From Gluconobacter kanchanaburiensis NBRC 103587 (lineage in GTDB: Bacteria > Pseudomonadota > Alphaproteobacteria > Acetobacterales > Acetobacteraceae): a stretch of DNA of 64,000 nucleotides. Each line of letters opens with the position of its first letter. Position 1 is the stretch's first letter. A program made the position numbers and the translations under genes. Location of the stretch: positions 124,001 through 188,000 of the forward strand of contig NZ_BJVA01000001.1 of NCBI RefSeq assembly GCF_007988905.1, in the 5' to 3' direction. Shown here one piece after another: positions 16,279 through 25,295 of this stretch. The notes under the pieces were generated by a model that saw nothing but the letters and a program-made list of their open reading frames with translations, was not told the DNA's origin and made no database searches.

Positions 16279-17934
16279 ATGAAGCGGGGGGCTGCGCTTC
16301 TCGCGGCGGGGTTGTTTCTGGGACTGGGGGCTTTTCCTGCACTTGCCGGAGAGCAGACACCGCCTGACTGGAACGGCATCACGCTTGGCAGCCCCCATCG
16401 CGGCGGCACGTTGCATCTGACGGCGGATGGCCCTGGCGGGACGCTGGACCCGCAGATCAATTATGGCACCCAGTACATGCAGGTGTTCGTCAACATGTAC
16501 GATCCGCTGTTGACCTTCCGCCTGGCGCGGGGAACAGCAGGGTTGGAAGTGGTGCCGGACCTTGCCGACGCCATGCCGCAGATCAGTCCGGATGGCCTGA
16601 CATGGCGCCTGCATCTGCGGCCGGGTCTGCATTTTTCCGATGGTGCGCCCGTGCGGGTGGAGGACGTGGTGGCGTCTTTCCGACGGATCTATCGCGCCGG
16701 AAGCCCAACTGCCGCCTCATTCTATGGCGGTATCGCAGGCGCCGCGGACTGTCTGGAAAAGCCTGACCGCTGCATGCTACCCGGCGTTGAGGGGCATCCG
16801 GAAACCGGCGAAATCGTCTTTCATCTGACGAAGCCGGACGGCGAATTCCTCTACAAACTGGCATTCCCTCATGCGGTGATCCTGCCCGCCGCAACGCCTG
16901 CTCACGACATGGGTGGAACGACCGTTCCCGGAACCGGGCCGTATCGCATCACGCAGTACGATCCGGGACACGGGATGGTTCTGGAGCGCAATCCGTATTT
17001 CCACGTCTGGAACCCCCAGGCCCAGACGGACGGCTTCGTGGATCGCATCGAATATGATTTCGGATTGTCGGACGAGGCGCAGGTCACGGCAGTTGAGCAG
17101 GGGCGTTATGACTGGATGCTGGACGCCAAGCCTGCCGACCGACTGGGTGAACTAGGCGCGCAATACACGTCGCAGGTGTATATCGAGCCGCTGCTAGGCC
17201 TTTATTATCTGGCGATGAACACGCACGAAAAACCGTTCACCGATGTGCGGGTGCGCCGGGCGGTCAGCATGGCCGTCAATCGCCATGCCATGACAATCCT
17301 GTTTGGTGGTAGCGCGATTTCCGAGCCCCTGTGCCAGATGGTGCCACATGGCATTCCGGGCGCTGATCTGGAGCTGGAATGCCCGCAGGATCTGGAGGGC
17401 GCGCGCCGTTTAATCCATGAAGCGGGGGCGGAAGGGGCATCCGTGACACTGGTCGTGCCTAACCGGGCCATGGAACTCGGCATGGGCACGTATCTGCGGA
17501 ATGCTTTGCAGGCCGTCGGTTTGAACGCGCAGCTTCGTCCCATTACGGCAGGTCTTGCGGACTCTTACGAACAGAACACCGCTAATCACGTCCAGATCGC
17601 ATTGTCCTATTGGTTCGCGGATTACCCCTCCGCCTCAACTTTCCTCGACGACCTGTTCGGTTGCGACAACTATCATCCCAACACAGCCGTCTCCCCGAAC
17701 TTCACGGGGTTCTGCGACCAGCATGTGCAGTCTCTGTTCGATCAGGCCAAAGCCGAGACAGATCCGACCAAAGCGGCTCCGATCTGGCAGGAGGCCGGTC
17801 ACGCCATCATGCAGCAGATGCCTGGCTCGCCCATGATCCAAATGAAAACGGTCGATTTCGTCTCGAAACGGACAGGAAACTATTTTTCAACCCTTTTGAA
17901 CCACATGCTGTTTTCGCATGTTTGGGTGCAGTAG
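16279..17934 (+). CDS. Periplasmic peptide/oligopeptide-binding protein (SBP family 5)
   Basis: This 551-residue protein has a signal peptide ending in FPALAGE and the fold of family 5 solute-binding proteins, which feed ABC importers of peptides, nickel or opines. Visible family marks are GGTLHLTADGPGGTLDPQIN, the domain start VPDLADAMPQISPDGLTWRL, and VRRAVSMAVNRHAM in the middle. ATG overlaps nothing but abuts the previous TGA exactly, so translation is probably coupled. No permease or ATPase gene lies nearby, so it is an orphan binding protein whose transporter is encoded elsewhere. The ligand cannot be told from sequence alone. Confidence 0.85.
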   Translation: MKRGAALLAAGLFLGLGAFPALAGEQTPPDWNGITLGSPHRGGTLHLTADGPGGTLDPQINYGTQYMQVFVNMYDPLLTFRLARGTAGLEVVPDLADAMPQISPDGLTWRLHLRPGLHFSDGAPVRVEDVVASFRRIYRAGSPTAASFYGGIAGAADCLEKPDRCMLPGVEGHPETGEIVFHLTKPDGEFLYKLAFPHAVILPAATPAHDMGGTTVPGTGPYRITQYDPGHGMVLERNPYFHVWNPQAQTDGFVDRIEYDFGLSDEAQVTAVEQGRYDWMLDAKPADRLGELGAQYTSQVYIEPLLGLYYLAMNTHEKPFTDVRVRRAVSMAVNRHAMTILFGGSAISEPLCQMVPHGIPGADLELECPQDLEGARRLIHEAGAEGASVTLVVPNRAMELGMGTYLRNALQAVGLNAQLRPITAGLADSYEQNTANHVQIALSYWFADYPSASTFLDDLFGCDNYHPNTAVSPNFTGFCDQHVQSLFDQAKAETDPTKAAPIWQEAGHAIMQQMPGSPMIQMKTVDFVSKRTGNYFSTLLNHMLFSHVWVQ

Positions 17935-17945
17935 GGGATGGATTT

Positions 17946-18601
17946 TCAGATCCCCACTTTGTTTCGTAGGAAAAGAGCAAGTCTCTCGCGATCGCAGGTG
18001 TTGATGCGGCTGCCTGTTAGATGCGTTACGCCGATGGCGGGAAAGCCCCAGATCTGACCTTCCCGGACCAGAACATCCGCTCGGCGTGAATGTTGCTTCC
18101 GTAAAACCGGTCTTCCCTTAGTCAGGGTGTCAAAAGTACCCAGACCAATGACGAAAATCATCCGGGGGCACAGGGCCCTGGTAATGTATTCACAGTTGTC
18201 CTGCGAGAATGTTTCGAGTTCCTTACGGACCGGGCGTGCGATCTGTCGCCATGCGGCCATGGAGGGTGCACGAAAGAAAACGAGATTTAGTCCAGTACAT
18301 CGCTCCAGATAGTTCACCCGAAGATATTGCGGATCGCCCGAGCCAAAGACCATGGGGCCGAAACCAGTTCAAATTGGTGTGGCCAGTGCCTGTGCTGCCC
18401 TTCAGTGAGGCCTTCCAGCGCATCCTGTTCACGGCCGCCCGGTTGGAAGCCGATGAAAAGGATATCGGGACAGGGACGGGGTGGTCCGTAGAGAATACGA
18501 TAACCGAGTGCCTGCTGGCCCATTTCAGGCGCGAGCCTTGTGTAAAGGGCGTCGGTTTCCCGGTATATTTTCTGAACCAGCAGGATTGGTTCGTTCGTCA
18601 C
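17946..18601 (-). pseudogene. Uracil-DNA-glycosylase-like gene split by a frameshift
   Basis: Two adjacent minus-strand frames form one protein of about 217 residues. The first starts at GTG 18601, overlapping the purD stop codon (GTGA), and ends at 18314 after SAPWSLARAIRNIFG; the second continues with VNYLERCTGLNLVFFRAP to a stop at 17946. A single missing base near 18316 joins them. The first half has PDILFIGFQPGGREQD, like motif 1 of the uracil-glycosylase superfamily; the second half has PRMIFVIGLGTFDTL and GVTHLTGSR, where the second active-site motif is expected. Function is inferred from these motifs only. It is either a recent pseudogene, a sequencing error, or a programmed shift at TTCGGGTGA. 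Confidence 0.5.
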
Positions 18602-19827
18602 AGCCCGATATCGTTGCGGAAGATCTTGTCCTCCCACTGGATCGCGGATGCGCCTTCATAAGCCAGCTTGCGCGCTTCTTCCGGTGTTGTGGCCTTCGCG
18701 CAGACGGTCAGGACGCGGCCCCCATCCGCCACCAGAACGCCATCGACCAGTGTTGTGCCCGCATGGAAGACCGAGACGCCCGGAACGGCTTCTGCGCGCT
18801 CGATCCCGCTGATCCGGCCACCTTTTTTCGGGGCGTCCGGATAGCCGTTGGCGGCCAGAACCAGTGAGATCGAATGTTCGTCCGAGAACTCGGCGGCTGC
18901 GTGTTCCAGATTGCCTTGGGCCAGTGCGGCAAGGATCGGTAGCAGGTCCGATTTCAGGCGGATCAGCAGGGCCTGCGCTTCGGGGTCGCCAAAACGAACA
19001 TTGTATTCGATCAGCTTCGGCCCTTCGGTCGTCAGCATCAGCCCTGCAAAGATCACGCCTCGGAACGGCGTGCCACGACGGACCATCTCGGCCAGCATCG
19101 GGCGCACCATGATGTCGAGCGCCTTTTCCTGCATCTCGCGCCCGAACGCGGGGGGCGGGGAAATCGCCCCCATACCGCCGGTGTTCGGGCCGGTGTCACC
19201 ATCGCCGAGGCGCTTGTGGTCGCGTGCGGCCCCGATGAGTACAGCCTTGTCGTCCGAGCAGAATGCGAAAAGCGAGACTTCCTCGCCGACCAGGCATTCC
19301 TCGATCACGAGCGGCATGCCGAGCCGGCGGATAGCGTCTTCGGCTTCCTCGACGCTCTGGGCGACGACCACGCCTTTGCCGCCAGCCAGCCCGTCCGCTT
19401 TGATGACGATCGGAGCGCCACGACGACGCACGAATTCAATGGCCGGGGCTTCGTCTTCAAAGCGCTCCCAGCGTGCAGTTGGAATACCGGCTGCGTCCGC
19501 TACGTCCTTCGTGAACGCCTTGCTGCCCTCCAGCAGCGCCGCCGCCTTCGTCGGACCGGCGCACGGAATGCCCGCTTCGGCGCAGGCATCCGCCAGGCCT
19601 GCTACCAGCGGCGCTTCCGGGCCGGGGACAATCAGATCGATCTTCTGTTCCTGCGCGAACCGGACCAGTCCTGCGACGTCATCGGCCTTTAGCGGAACGA
19701 GCGTGGCAATGGACGCCATGCCGGGGTTGCCCGGAGCCGCATAAAGAGCGCTCAGGCTCGGCGAGCGTGCAAGACATGTAGCCAGGGCATGTTCACGCCC
19801 TCCGGACCCGACCAGCAAAACGCGCAT
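18598..19827 (-). CDS. purD: Phosphoribosylamine-glycine ligase
   Basis: PurD joins glycine to 5-phosphoribosylamine with ATP, the second step of purine synthesis. The 409-residue protein has the N-terminal GSGGREHALA motif, the ATP-grasp loop ADGLAGGKGVVVAQ and the family block MGAISPPPAFG, followed by EYNVRFGDPEAQALLIRL. Length is typical. The stop overlaps the GTG start of the uracil-glycosylase-like gene by four bases, so the two are probably co-translated. The gene is divergent from xseA with 66 bases between them. Confidence 0.97.
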   Translation of the reverse strand: MRVLLVGSGGREHALATCLARSPSLSALYAAPGNPGMASIATLVPLKADDVAGLVRFAQEQKIDLIVPGPEAPLVAGLADACAEAGIPCAGPTKAAALLEGSKAFTKDVADAAGIPTARWERFEDEAPAIEFVRRRGAPIVIKADGLAGGKGVVVAQSVEEAEDAIRRLGMPLVIEECLVGEEVSLFAFCSDDKAVLIGAARDHKRLGDGDTGPNTGGMGAISPPPAFGREMQEKALDIMVRPMLAEMVRRGTPFRGVIFAGLMLTTEGPKLIEYNVRFGDPEAQALLIRLKSDLLPILAALAQGNLEHAAAEFSDEHSISLVLAANGYPDAPKKGGRISGIERAEAVPGVSVFHAGTTLVDGVLVADGGRVLTVCAKATTPEEARKLAYEGASAIQWEDKIFRNDIGL

Positions 19828-19893
19828 TCCGCTTATCCTTTATTCTGCACTCATGGGCTTCGTTTGAGGGCGTGCGTAGCATAGACTGATGTC

Positions 19894-21447
19894 ATGATGG
19901 AGAGTGATGGCGCGTCGATCCGCGGGAATGTGCCGCAATATTCGGTTTCCGAGATTTCCGGAGCGATCAAACGCACGCTGGAGAGCGGATTCGGCCGCGT
20001 GCGCGTGCGCGGTGAGATTACGGAACTCAAGCGCTATCCGTCCGGGCATATTTATCTTTCGCTCAAGGATGAAGGCGGCAAGATCGCAGGTGTGATCTGG
20101 CGCGGGAGTGTCTCGCGCCTTGGCATGGCTCCCGAGAACGGCAATGAAGTCATCGCGACCGGCCGTGTCTCGGCTTATGGCGAACGTTCCAGCTATCAAC
20201 TCGTCATCGATCGCATGGAATTTGCGGGCGAGGGGGCGTTGCTCGCGAATATCGAACGCCTGCGCCGCAAACTGCTTGAAGAAGGGCTGTTTGACCCCGA
20301 GCGCAAGAAGGCCATCCCGTTCCTGCCGTCTCTCGTCGGCGTCATCACGTCGCGGTCCGGTGCGGTGCTGCACGATATCATAACGACGATCAGCCGCCGT
20401 TTCCCGCGGGACGTCCTGCTCTGGCCGGTTCCTGTGCAGGGTGAGGGGGCAGCATCCCAGATTGCCGCCGCCATCGAAGGCATGTCCGTCCGCCGTCCGC
20501 GCACGCCGGATGTGCTGATCGTTGCGCGTGGCGGTGGGTCTCTGGAAGATCTGATGGCGTTCAACGACGAGCGCGTCCTGCGCGCCGTTGCGGCCTGTCC
20601 CGTTCCCGTTATTTCCGCAGTCGGGCATGAGACCGACACGACGCTGATTGACCTTGTTTCGGACCGCCGCGCGCCCACCCCGACCGCAGCCGCCGAAATG
20701 GCCGTGCCCCTGCGCTCGGAAATGGTCGCGGACATGGCGCACCGGAATGCGCGTCTGACAGGTGCGCTGACCCGTATCATCCAGACGGCCCGTGCACGTC
20801 TGGATCAGGCCGCCGCCCGTCTGCCCGATCTGCCCGGTCTGTTGGATTCAGCGCGGATGCGTCTGGAGGATCGGGGGCAGCGGCTCGATCTGGCGTTGCC
20901 GTCTTTTGTAATGCGTATCCGCAACCGGCTTGATACGCCGGGGATGCATCTGCCGTCGCCGCAGCTTCTGATCGGGCGCAGTCAGGCACGTTTGCAGGCC
21001 CTGCGCCTACCCGCGCCAGAGCTTCTCGTCAGTCGCGCCCGTGCCCGCCTGACGGCGCCAGCAACCCATCTTCCCAGTCCGGAACTGCTGATCGAGCGTC
21101 GACGTGCCGCGCTGCGTCTGGTCTCTGGTGAACTGGATACGGCCTGGCAGCGTTCGCTCCAGACCTTCCAGCTCCGGACCGAACGCCAACGCCTGTCGCC
21201 CGATATTCTCAGAAGCGCGATCCGACTTCAGCAGGCTCGGCTTCAGGGGTTGGGCAGTCATCTGGAAGCCGTCTCGCCTCGTGCTATTCTCAGTCGCGGC
21301 TATGTACTTGTGCAGGATGTGAACGGACAACCTGTCACGAGTGCGGAAGCCCGGCCTGTCGCCGATCGCGTCGTTCTGTCTTTCGCGGATGGAGAGCGTG
21401 GGGCAAAACTGGACAGTCTGTCGCCGCAGGGCGATCTTGGACTTTGA
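19894..21447 (+). CDS. xseA: Exodeoxyribonuclease VII large subunit
   Basis: XseA with XseB forms exonuclease VII, which degrades single-stranded DNA to oligonucleotides. The 517-residue protein has the N-terminal OB fold (YSVSEISGAIKRTLESGFG, GHIYLSLKDE) and the catalytic core (GVITSRSGAVLHDI, ARGGGSLEDLMAFNDE, SAVGHETDTTLIDLVSD with the conserved histidine). The C-terminal helical arm contains a tandem series with the pattern LPsPxLLIxRxxARL repeated about every 20-24 residues between residues 315 and 410. The end ILSRGYVLVQD matches the family C-terminus. Two adjacent ATG codons at 19894 and 19897 are both possible starts. Confidence 0.95.
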   Translation: MMESDGASIRGNVPQYSVSEISGAIKRTLESGFGRVRVRGEITELKRYPSGHIYLSLKDEGGKIAGVIWRGSVSRLGMAPENGNEVIATGRVSAYGERSSYQLVIDRMEFAGEGALLANIERLRRKLLEEGLFDPERKKAIPFLPSLVGVITSRSGAVLHDIITTISRRFPRDVLLWPVPVQGEGAASQIAAAIEGMSVRRPRTPDVLIVARGGGSLEDLMAFNDERVLRAVAACPVPVISAVGHETDTTLIDLVSDRRAPTPTAAAEMAVPLRSEMVADMAHRNARLTGALTRIIQTARARLDQAAARLPDLPGLLDSARMRLEDRGQRLDLALPSFVMRIRNRLDTPGMHLPSPQLLIGRSQARLQALRLPAPELLVSRARARLTAPATHLPSPELLIERRRAALRLVSGELDTAWQRSLQTFQLRTERQRLSPDILRSAIRLQQARLQGLGSHLEAVSPRAILSRGYVLVQDVNGQPVTSAEARPVADRVVLSFADGERGAKLDSLSPQGDLGL

Positions 21448-21484
21448 TTTTTTCCATCCATCTGATCTGCGATCCGGAGTCTGC

Positions 21485-21844
21485 ATGCGTTCGTTTTGGT
21501 TGAGTCTCGTTGCCCTGCCACTGCTAGCGGCCTGCGTCGATCAGCCCAGGGCGCCTGTGCCTACCGCCGGTCCAGTCACGCAGGCGAAGATCCCGCCACA
21601 GGATTTTGCGCCGGGACTGGTGGACGAAAGCTCCGAGGACGGGAAGAAAAAACTGTTCAACGACCCGTCAGCCCCTCTGGATACGCCGCTTTGTGGAAGC
21701 GCACTTCAGGAGCAGGCCCGGGCAGGAGCAGCCGTCTACGCACAAAGTCTGGCGAGCACGAGTTCCTGTCCGCGCAATGCCTGCTTTCAGCCTCTGACCG
21801 GGACCTATATCGCGGCGACAGGCGCGCAGAGCGTCTGCCGTTAA
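21485..21844 (+). CDS. Small lipoprotein of unknown function
   Basis: A 119-residue protein with a signal peptide and lipobox LLAAC at the cleavage site (MRSFWLSLVALPLLAAC), so it should be lipidated in the envelope. The mature part is Pro/Ala-rich and carries four further cysteines (PLCGS, SSCPRNACF, SVCR), possibly in disulfides. No family recognised. The ATG at 21485 follows GGAGTCTGC. The gene lies 37 bases after xseA and ends before a strong bidirectional terminator. Confidence 0.7.
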   Translation: MRSFWLSLVALPLLAACVDQPRAPVPTAGPVTQAKIPPQDFAPGLVDESSEDGKKKLFNDPSAPLDTPLCGSALQEQARAGAAVYAQSLASTSSCPRNACFQPLTGTYIAATGAQSVCR

Positions 21845-21865
21845 TCAGGCGATGTAACGCCAAAT

Positions 21866-21904
21866 AAAAAAGGCCGGTCGGGATAATCCCGACCGGCCTT
21901 TTTT
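21866..21904. terminator. Bidirectional rho-independent terminator
   Basis: AAGGCCGGTCGGGA and TCCCGACCGGCCTT form a perfect 14-bp stem around a TAA loop, with an A run on the left and a T run on the right. It lies between two converging genes, the lipoprotein and rne, and can stop both. Confidence 0.95.
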
Positions 21905-21927
21905 ATGAAGAGGAAAACGCTGAGCGA

Positions 21928-24717
21928 TCAGCGCTTCCACCAACCCACGCGACGCTTCGGCGGCGCGATTTCATCGATATTGACCGGCTGCAGAACATTG
22001 CCGTCATCGCTCGGGGCTGCTTCCGGCTTGGCCTTGGCAGTCCGACGGGTCCGGGTCCGTTTCGGCTTGGCACCCTCCGCAACCGTTTCTTCGGTGATGA
22101 TGGCCGAAGGAGCTGATGGAGCCTCGGCCGTGGACTCCGTGACAGGAGCCACAGTGTCATCAGTCTTGGCTCTGGAAGTGCGACGCGTCCGTGTGCGGCG
22201 CGGTTTCGGAGCCTCTTCTACTGCTTCCGCTGCATTGGAAGACGGTGCGGGGCTTTCCTCGGCGGCTGGTATTTCCAGCGTCGTCTCGGTAGGGGCCGCC
22301 TCAACCGTCTTCGCCCGTGCCGGACGGCGACCACGACGGGGCTTGATGACATCTTCGGTAACGGGCTCTTCGGCTACGACTGTCGTTTCGATCACGGGCG
22401 TCTGCTCGATCTCGATTTTTGCAGGTGCGTTGATACCGGTCTGCAAAGCCTGCGTCGTTCCTTCGAACTCTGCCTGCTCGATCACGTCGAAGATATCGAA
22501 GCTGCCACCAAACGGATCGGCGGGCGTCGGACCGGTGTAGCGACGAGTGACAGGACGCTCCTCGCGTTCTTCACGGCGGCGTGGCGAACGTTCTGCCGGC
22601 GCATTGGAGCGCTGCGGCGCCACATAACGGTCTTCGGAAAAAGCCTCCGCGGGCGACACGCCTTCACCTTCGGTCTCGCGAACCACGCGCTTGAAGCGGG
22701 TACGACGACGACCTGGGATGATACCGTTTTCTTCGGCGGCATCGGCAGTCGCAGGCTCGCGCTCCTCGTGAAGGGGGGCATCGTGCTCCTGATACGCGTC
22801 AGCAGCCTGCATGTCACCCGTCTGTTCGCGGCGACCGCCACGACGGCGGCGGCGGCGGCGGCGGCGACCGCCATTGCCTTCTTCATCACTCTCTGACGGC
22901 ACCACGTCTTCGATGATTTCCGCATCGACAACCGACGTCTCCGGGCGCAGGGCCACGGGGGCCTGCTCTTCGATGATTTCGATTGTACGCACCGTTTCAG
23001 GTGTCCGTTCCACGGCGCGCTCGGGTGTACGCTCCGGTGCGGCAGTCTGGGCCTTCAGGCGCTCGATGCGCATGTCGGTCGCGGCCAGATTTTCCTCGGT
23101 GCGGAAGATGACCTGCATGCGGTGGTGACGTTCGATATCCGCAAGCCAGGAGCGCTTGTGATTGAGAATGTAAAGCGCGATTTCCGAACCTACATGCACT
23201 TCGATCTCGGACGAGCGCTGGCGTGCGCCTTCCTCGTCGATCGCTCTCAGAACGTGCAGTGCGGAGCTTTCCGTGCCTCGGATGAAGCCCGTGCCCTGGC
23301 AGTGGGGGCAGGGGGTCAGCACGGCTTCTGCGATGGACGGGCGCAGGCGCTGCCGGGACATTTCGAGCAGACCGAAATGCGAGATGTGTCCGACCTGGAT
23401 GCGAGCGCGATCGGAACGCAGGGCGTCCTTGAGGCGCTTTTCCACCTGGGCGTTGTGGCGACGGCTCTCCATGTCGATGAAGTCGATCACGACAAGGCCG
23501 GCCAGATCGCGCAGGCGGAGCTGACGGGCGACTTCCTCGGCGGCTTCGAGGTTCGTGCGCAGGGCCGTTTCCTCGATATTGCGCTGGGAGGTGGACTTTC
23601 CGGAGTTCACGTCCACGGCCACAAGGGCTTCGGTCTGGTTGATGACCAGATAGCCGCCCGAAGGCAGGCGGGCCGTGGGCGAGAACATCGCGTCCAGATG
23701 GCCTTCAACATTGTAGCGGGCGAACAGGCTCTGCCCCCGGTTCTGCCAGAGCTTCACTTTGTTGGCGTTACCAGGCATCAGCAGGCGCATGAATTCGCGC
23801 GCGCTCTTCCAGGCGGCTTCGCCATCGACGAGAATGTCTTCGATGTCCTTGGAATACAGGTCGCGGATAACACGCTTAATGAGGCTTGCTTCCTCATAGA
23901 CGAGCGTCGGAGCAACCGAGGACAGGGCGTGGGAGCGGATGTCGTCCCACAACTGCAACAGATATTCGCAGTCGCGCATCACTTCGGGAGCGGGGCGACC
24001 GGCTCCGGCTGTGCGGACGATCATCGCCATGGATTTAGGCAGATCCAGTTCTGCGATCACATCGCGCAAGCGGCGGCGATCGGCGTCAGACGTGATCTTG
24101 CGGGAAACCCCGCCGCCACGCAGGGCGTTGGGCATCAGGACACAGTAACGACCGGCAAGGGAGATATAGGTGGTCAGGGCTGCGCCCTTGTTGCCACGCT
24201 CTTCCTTGACGACCTGGACCAGCAGCACCTGACGGCGGCGGATGACTTCCTGAATCTTGTAGTTGCGCAGGAAACGGGCCGTGCGGCGCGAAGACGCGTT
24301 TTCTTCACCCGTATCGTGCTCGCCGCCGACGGTTTCGGGAGCCCGGCGGTCGCTGATCTCGCCGTCGTCGCTCTCTTCCGGGGCACTTTCGGTGTCACCG
24401 TCGTCGGCGATTTCAGCGCGTTCGGCGTTTTCTTCTTCCTGGAGCGCAAGAAGCTTCTCGCGGTCTGCAACAGGGATCTGGAAGTAGTCGGGGTGGATTT
24501 CGCTGAAAGCCAGAAAGCCGTGACGATTCCCGCCGTATTCGACGAACGCGGCCTGAAGGCTTGGCTCTACACGGATAACCTTGGCAAGATAGATGTTGCC
24601 CTTGAGCTGTTTCTTGGTTGAGGTCTCGACGTCGTAATCTTCGACGCGGTCACCATCCATGACCACAACACGCGTTTCTTCCGCGTGTGTGGTGTCGATG
24701 AGCATACGCTTGGTCAT
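21928..24717 (-). CDS. rne: Ribonuclease E
   Basis: RNase E cleaves single-stranded RNA near 5' ends and scaffolds the degradosome. The 929-residue protein starts with MTKRMLIDTTHAEETRVVV. Its S1 domain is split by a long acidic insert of about 70 residues (for example EIADDGDTESAPEESDDGE), as in other alphaproteobacteria. The DNase-I-like catalytic domain keeps both metal-binding aspartates (VAVDVNSGK and VVIDFIDMESRR), and the zinc link is CPHCQGTG. The last about 380 residues are low-complexity, rich in Arg, Glu, Pro and Ala, with runs of arginine, the usual disordered scaffold. I chose ATG 24717 because the S1 family start lies there; the open frame upstream lacks homology. Confidence 0.96.
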   Translation of the reverse strand: MTKRMLIDTTHAEETRVVVMDGDRVEDYDVETSTKKQLKGNIYLAKVIRVEPSLQAAFVEYGGNRHGFLAFSEIHPDYFQIPVADREKLLALQEEENAERAEIADDGDTESAPEESDDGEISDRRAPETVGGEHDTGEENASSRRTARFLRNYKIQEVIRRRQVLLVQVVKEERGNKGAALTTYISLAGRYCVLMPNALRGGGVSRKITSDADRRRLRDVIAELDLPKSMAMIVRTAGAGRPAPEVMRDCEYLLQLWDDIRSHALSSVAPTLVYEEASLIKRVIRDLYSKDIEDILVDGEAAWKSAREFMRLLMPGNANKVKLWQNRGQSLFARYNVEGHLDAMFSPTARLPSGGYLVINQTEALVAVDVNSGKSTSQRNIEETALRTNLEAAEEVARQLRLRDLAGLVVIDFIDMESRRHNAQVEKRLKDALRSDRARIQVGHISHFGLLEMSRQRLRPSIAEAVLTPCPHCQGTGFIRGTESSALHVLRAIDEEGARQRSSEIEVHVGSEIALYILNHKRSWLADIERHHRMQVIFRTEENLAATDMRIERLKAQTAAPERTPERAVERTPETVRTIEIIEEQAPVALRPETSVVDAEIIEDVVPSESDEEGNGGRRRRRRRRRGGRREQTGDMQAADAYQEHDAPLHEEREPATADAAEENGIIPGRRRTRFKRVVRETEGEGVSPAEAFSEDRYVAPQRSNAPAERSPRRREEREERPVTRRYTGPTPADPFGGSFDIFDVIEQAEFEGTTQALQTGINAPAKIEIEQTPVIETTVVAEEPVTEDVIKPRRGRRPARAKTVEAAPTETTLEIPAAEESPAPSSNAAEAVEEAPKPRRTRTRRTSRAKTDDTVAPVTESTAEAPSAPSAIITEETVAEGAKPKRTRTRRTAKAKPEAAPSDDGNVLQPVNIDEIAPPKRRVGWWKR

Positions 24718-25295
24718 GGAAAACTGAACTCCACGACGCTCCACTGTGACTGCCTTGGCCTGTGGGAGCATCAGATTGTGTGGGGTGGAGGGAACGGCGC
24801 AGTCCGAACGCACAGCGGCGGGATCCATCTGGTCCCGTTCCGGTGAGGCTGCTGGATGCGAGCACGTTGAATGACATTCGTCCCCTGAACAGACGGCCGG
24901 TCCAGAATCTGGAGCCGGATGAAAAACTTTGTCCGGAAGACCCTGAGGGGCATACCGGAGTCCATGGATCGCCACTTCGATCCGGTCAGGACAGCGTACG
25001 GAAGGCAACTCGCGCATCTGTCAAACGACGGGACGTCATGACGGGAACAGGAAAAGGCGGGAGCGGCACGGGAAGGCTTGAGCCCGTGGCCGGTCGGACC
25101 GTACTTTACATGTCCCTGTACCGCAGGATGACTGAAAGCGTTGTCTGTGGCAAGCGTGCCATTTTCCTTCCGTGCGCCCCACGCCTTCACGGCGTTGCGA
25201 AAGACAGTTTTTGGTGCGTCTGCGCCATGTTTCTGACAGGGTCTGATGCTGTATGATCATTTCTGTCATTCATCGCACGGACCGGAACACCGCCA
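24718..25295. promoter_or_regulatory. Long leader region between rne and the amidase gene
   Basis: 578 bases with no gene I can support. The rne-side part probably forms a long 5' untranslated region. In enterobacteria the rne leader is several hundred bases long and lets RNase E limit its own mRNA; a similar role here is inference from length and position only. The other end should hold the amidase promoter. Several open frames cross it but show no family resemblance or convincing ribosome-binding sites. Confidence 0.4.

Noticed and set aside
23122-24621. 499-codon plus-strand frame inside rne
   Set aside because: It is antisense to the RNase E catalytic domain, arises from high-GC codon bias and has no family features.
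24718-25017. 100-codon N-terminal extension of rne
   Set aside because: Not homologous to any RNase E start; MTKRMLIDTTHAEET at 24717 is the family N-terminus.
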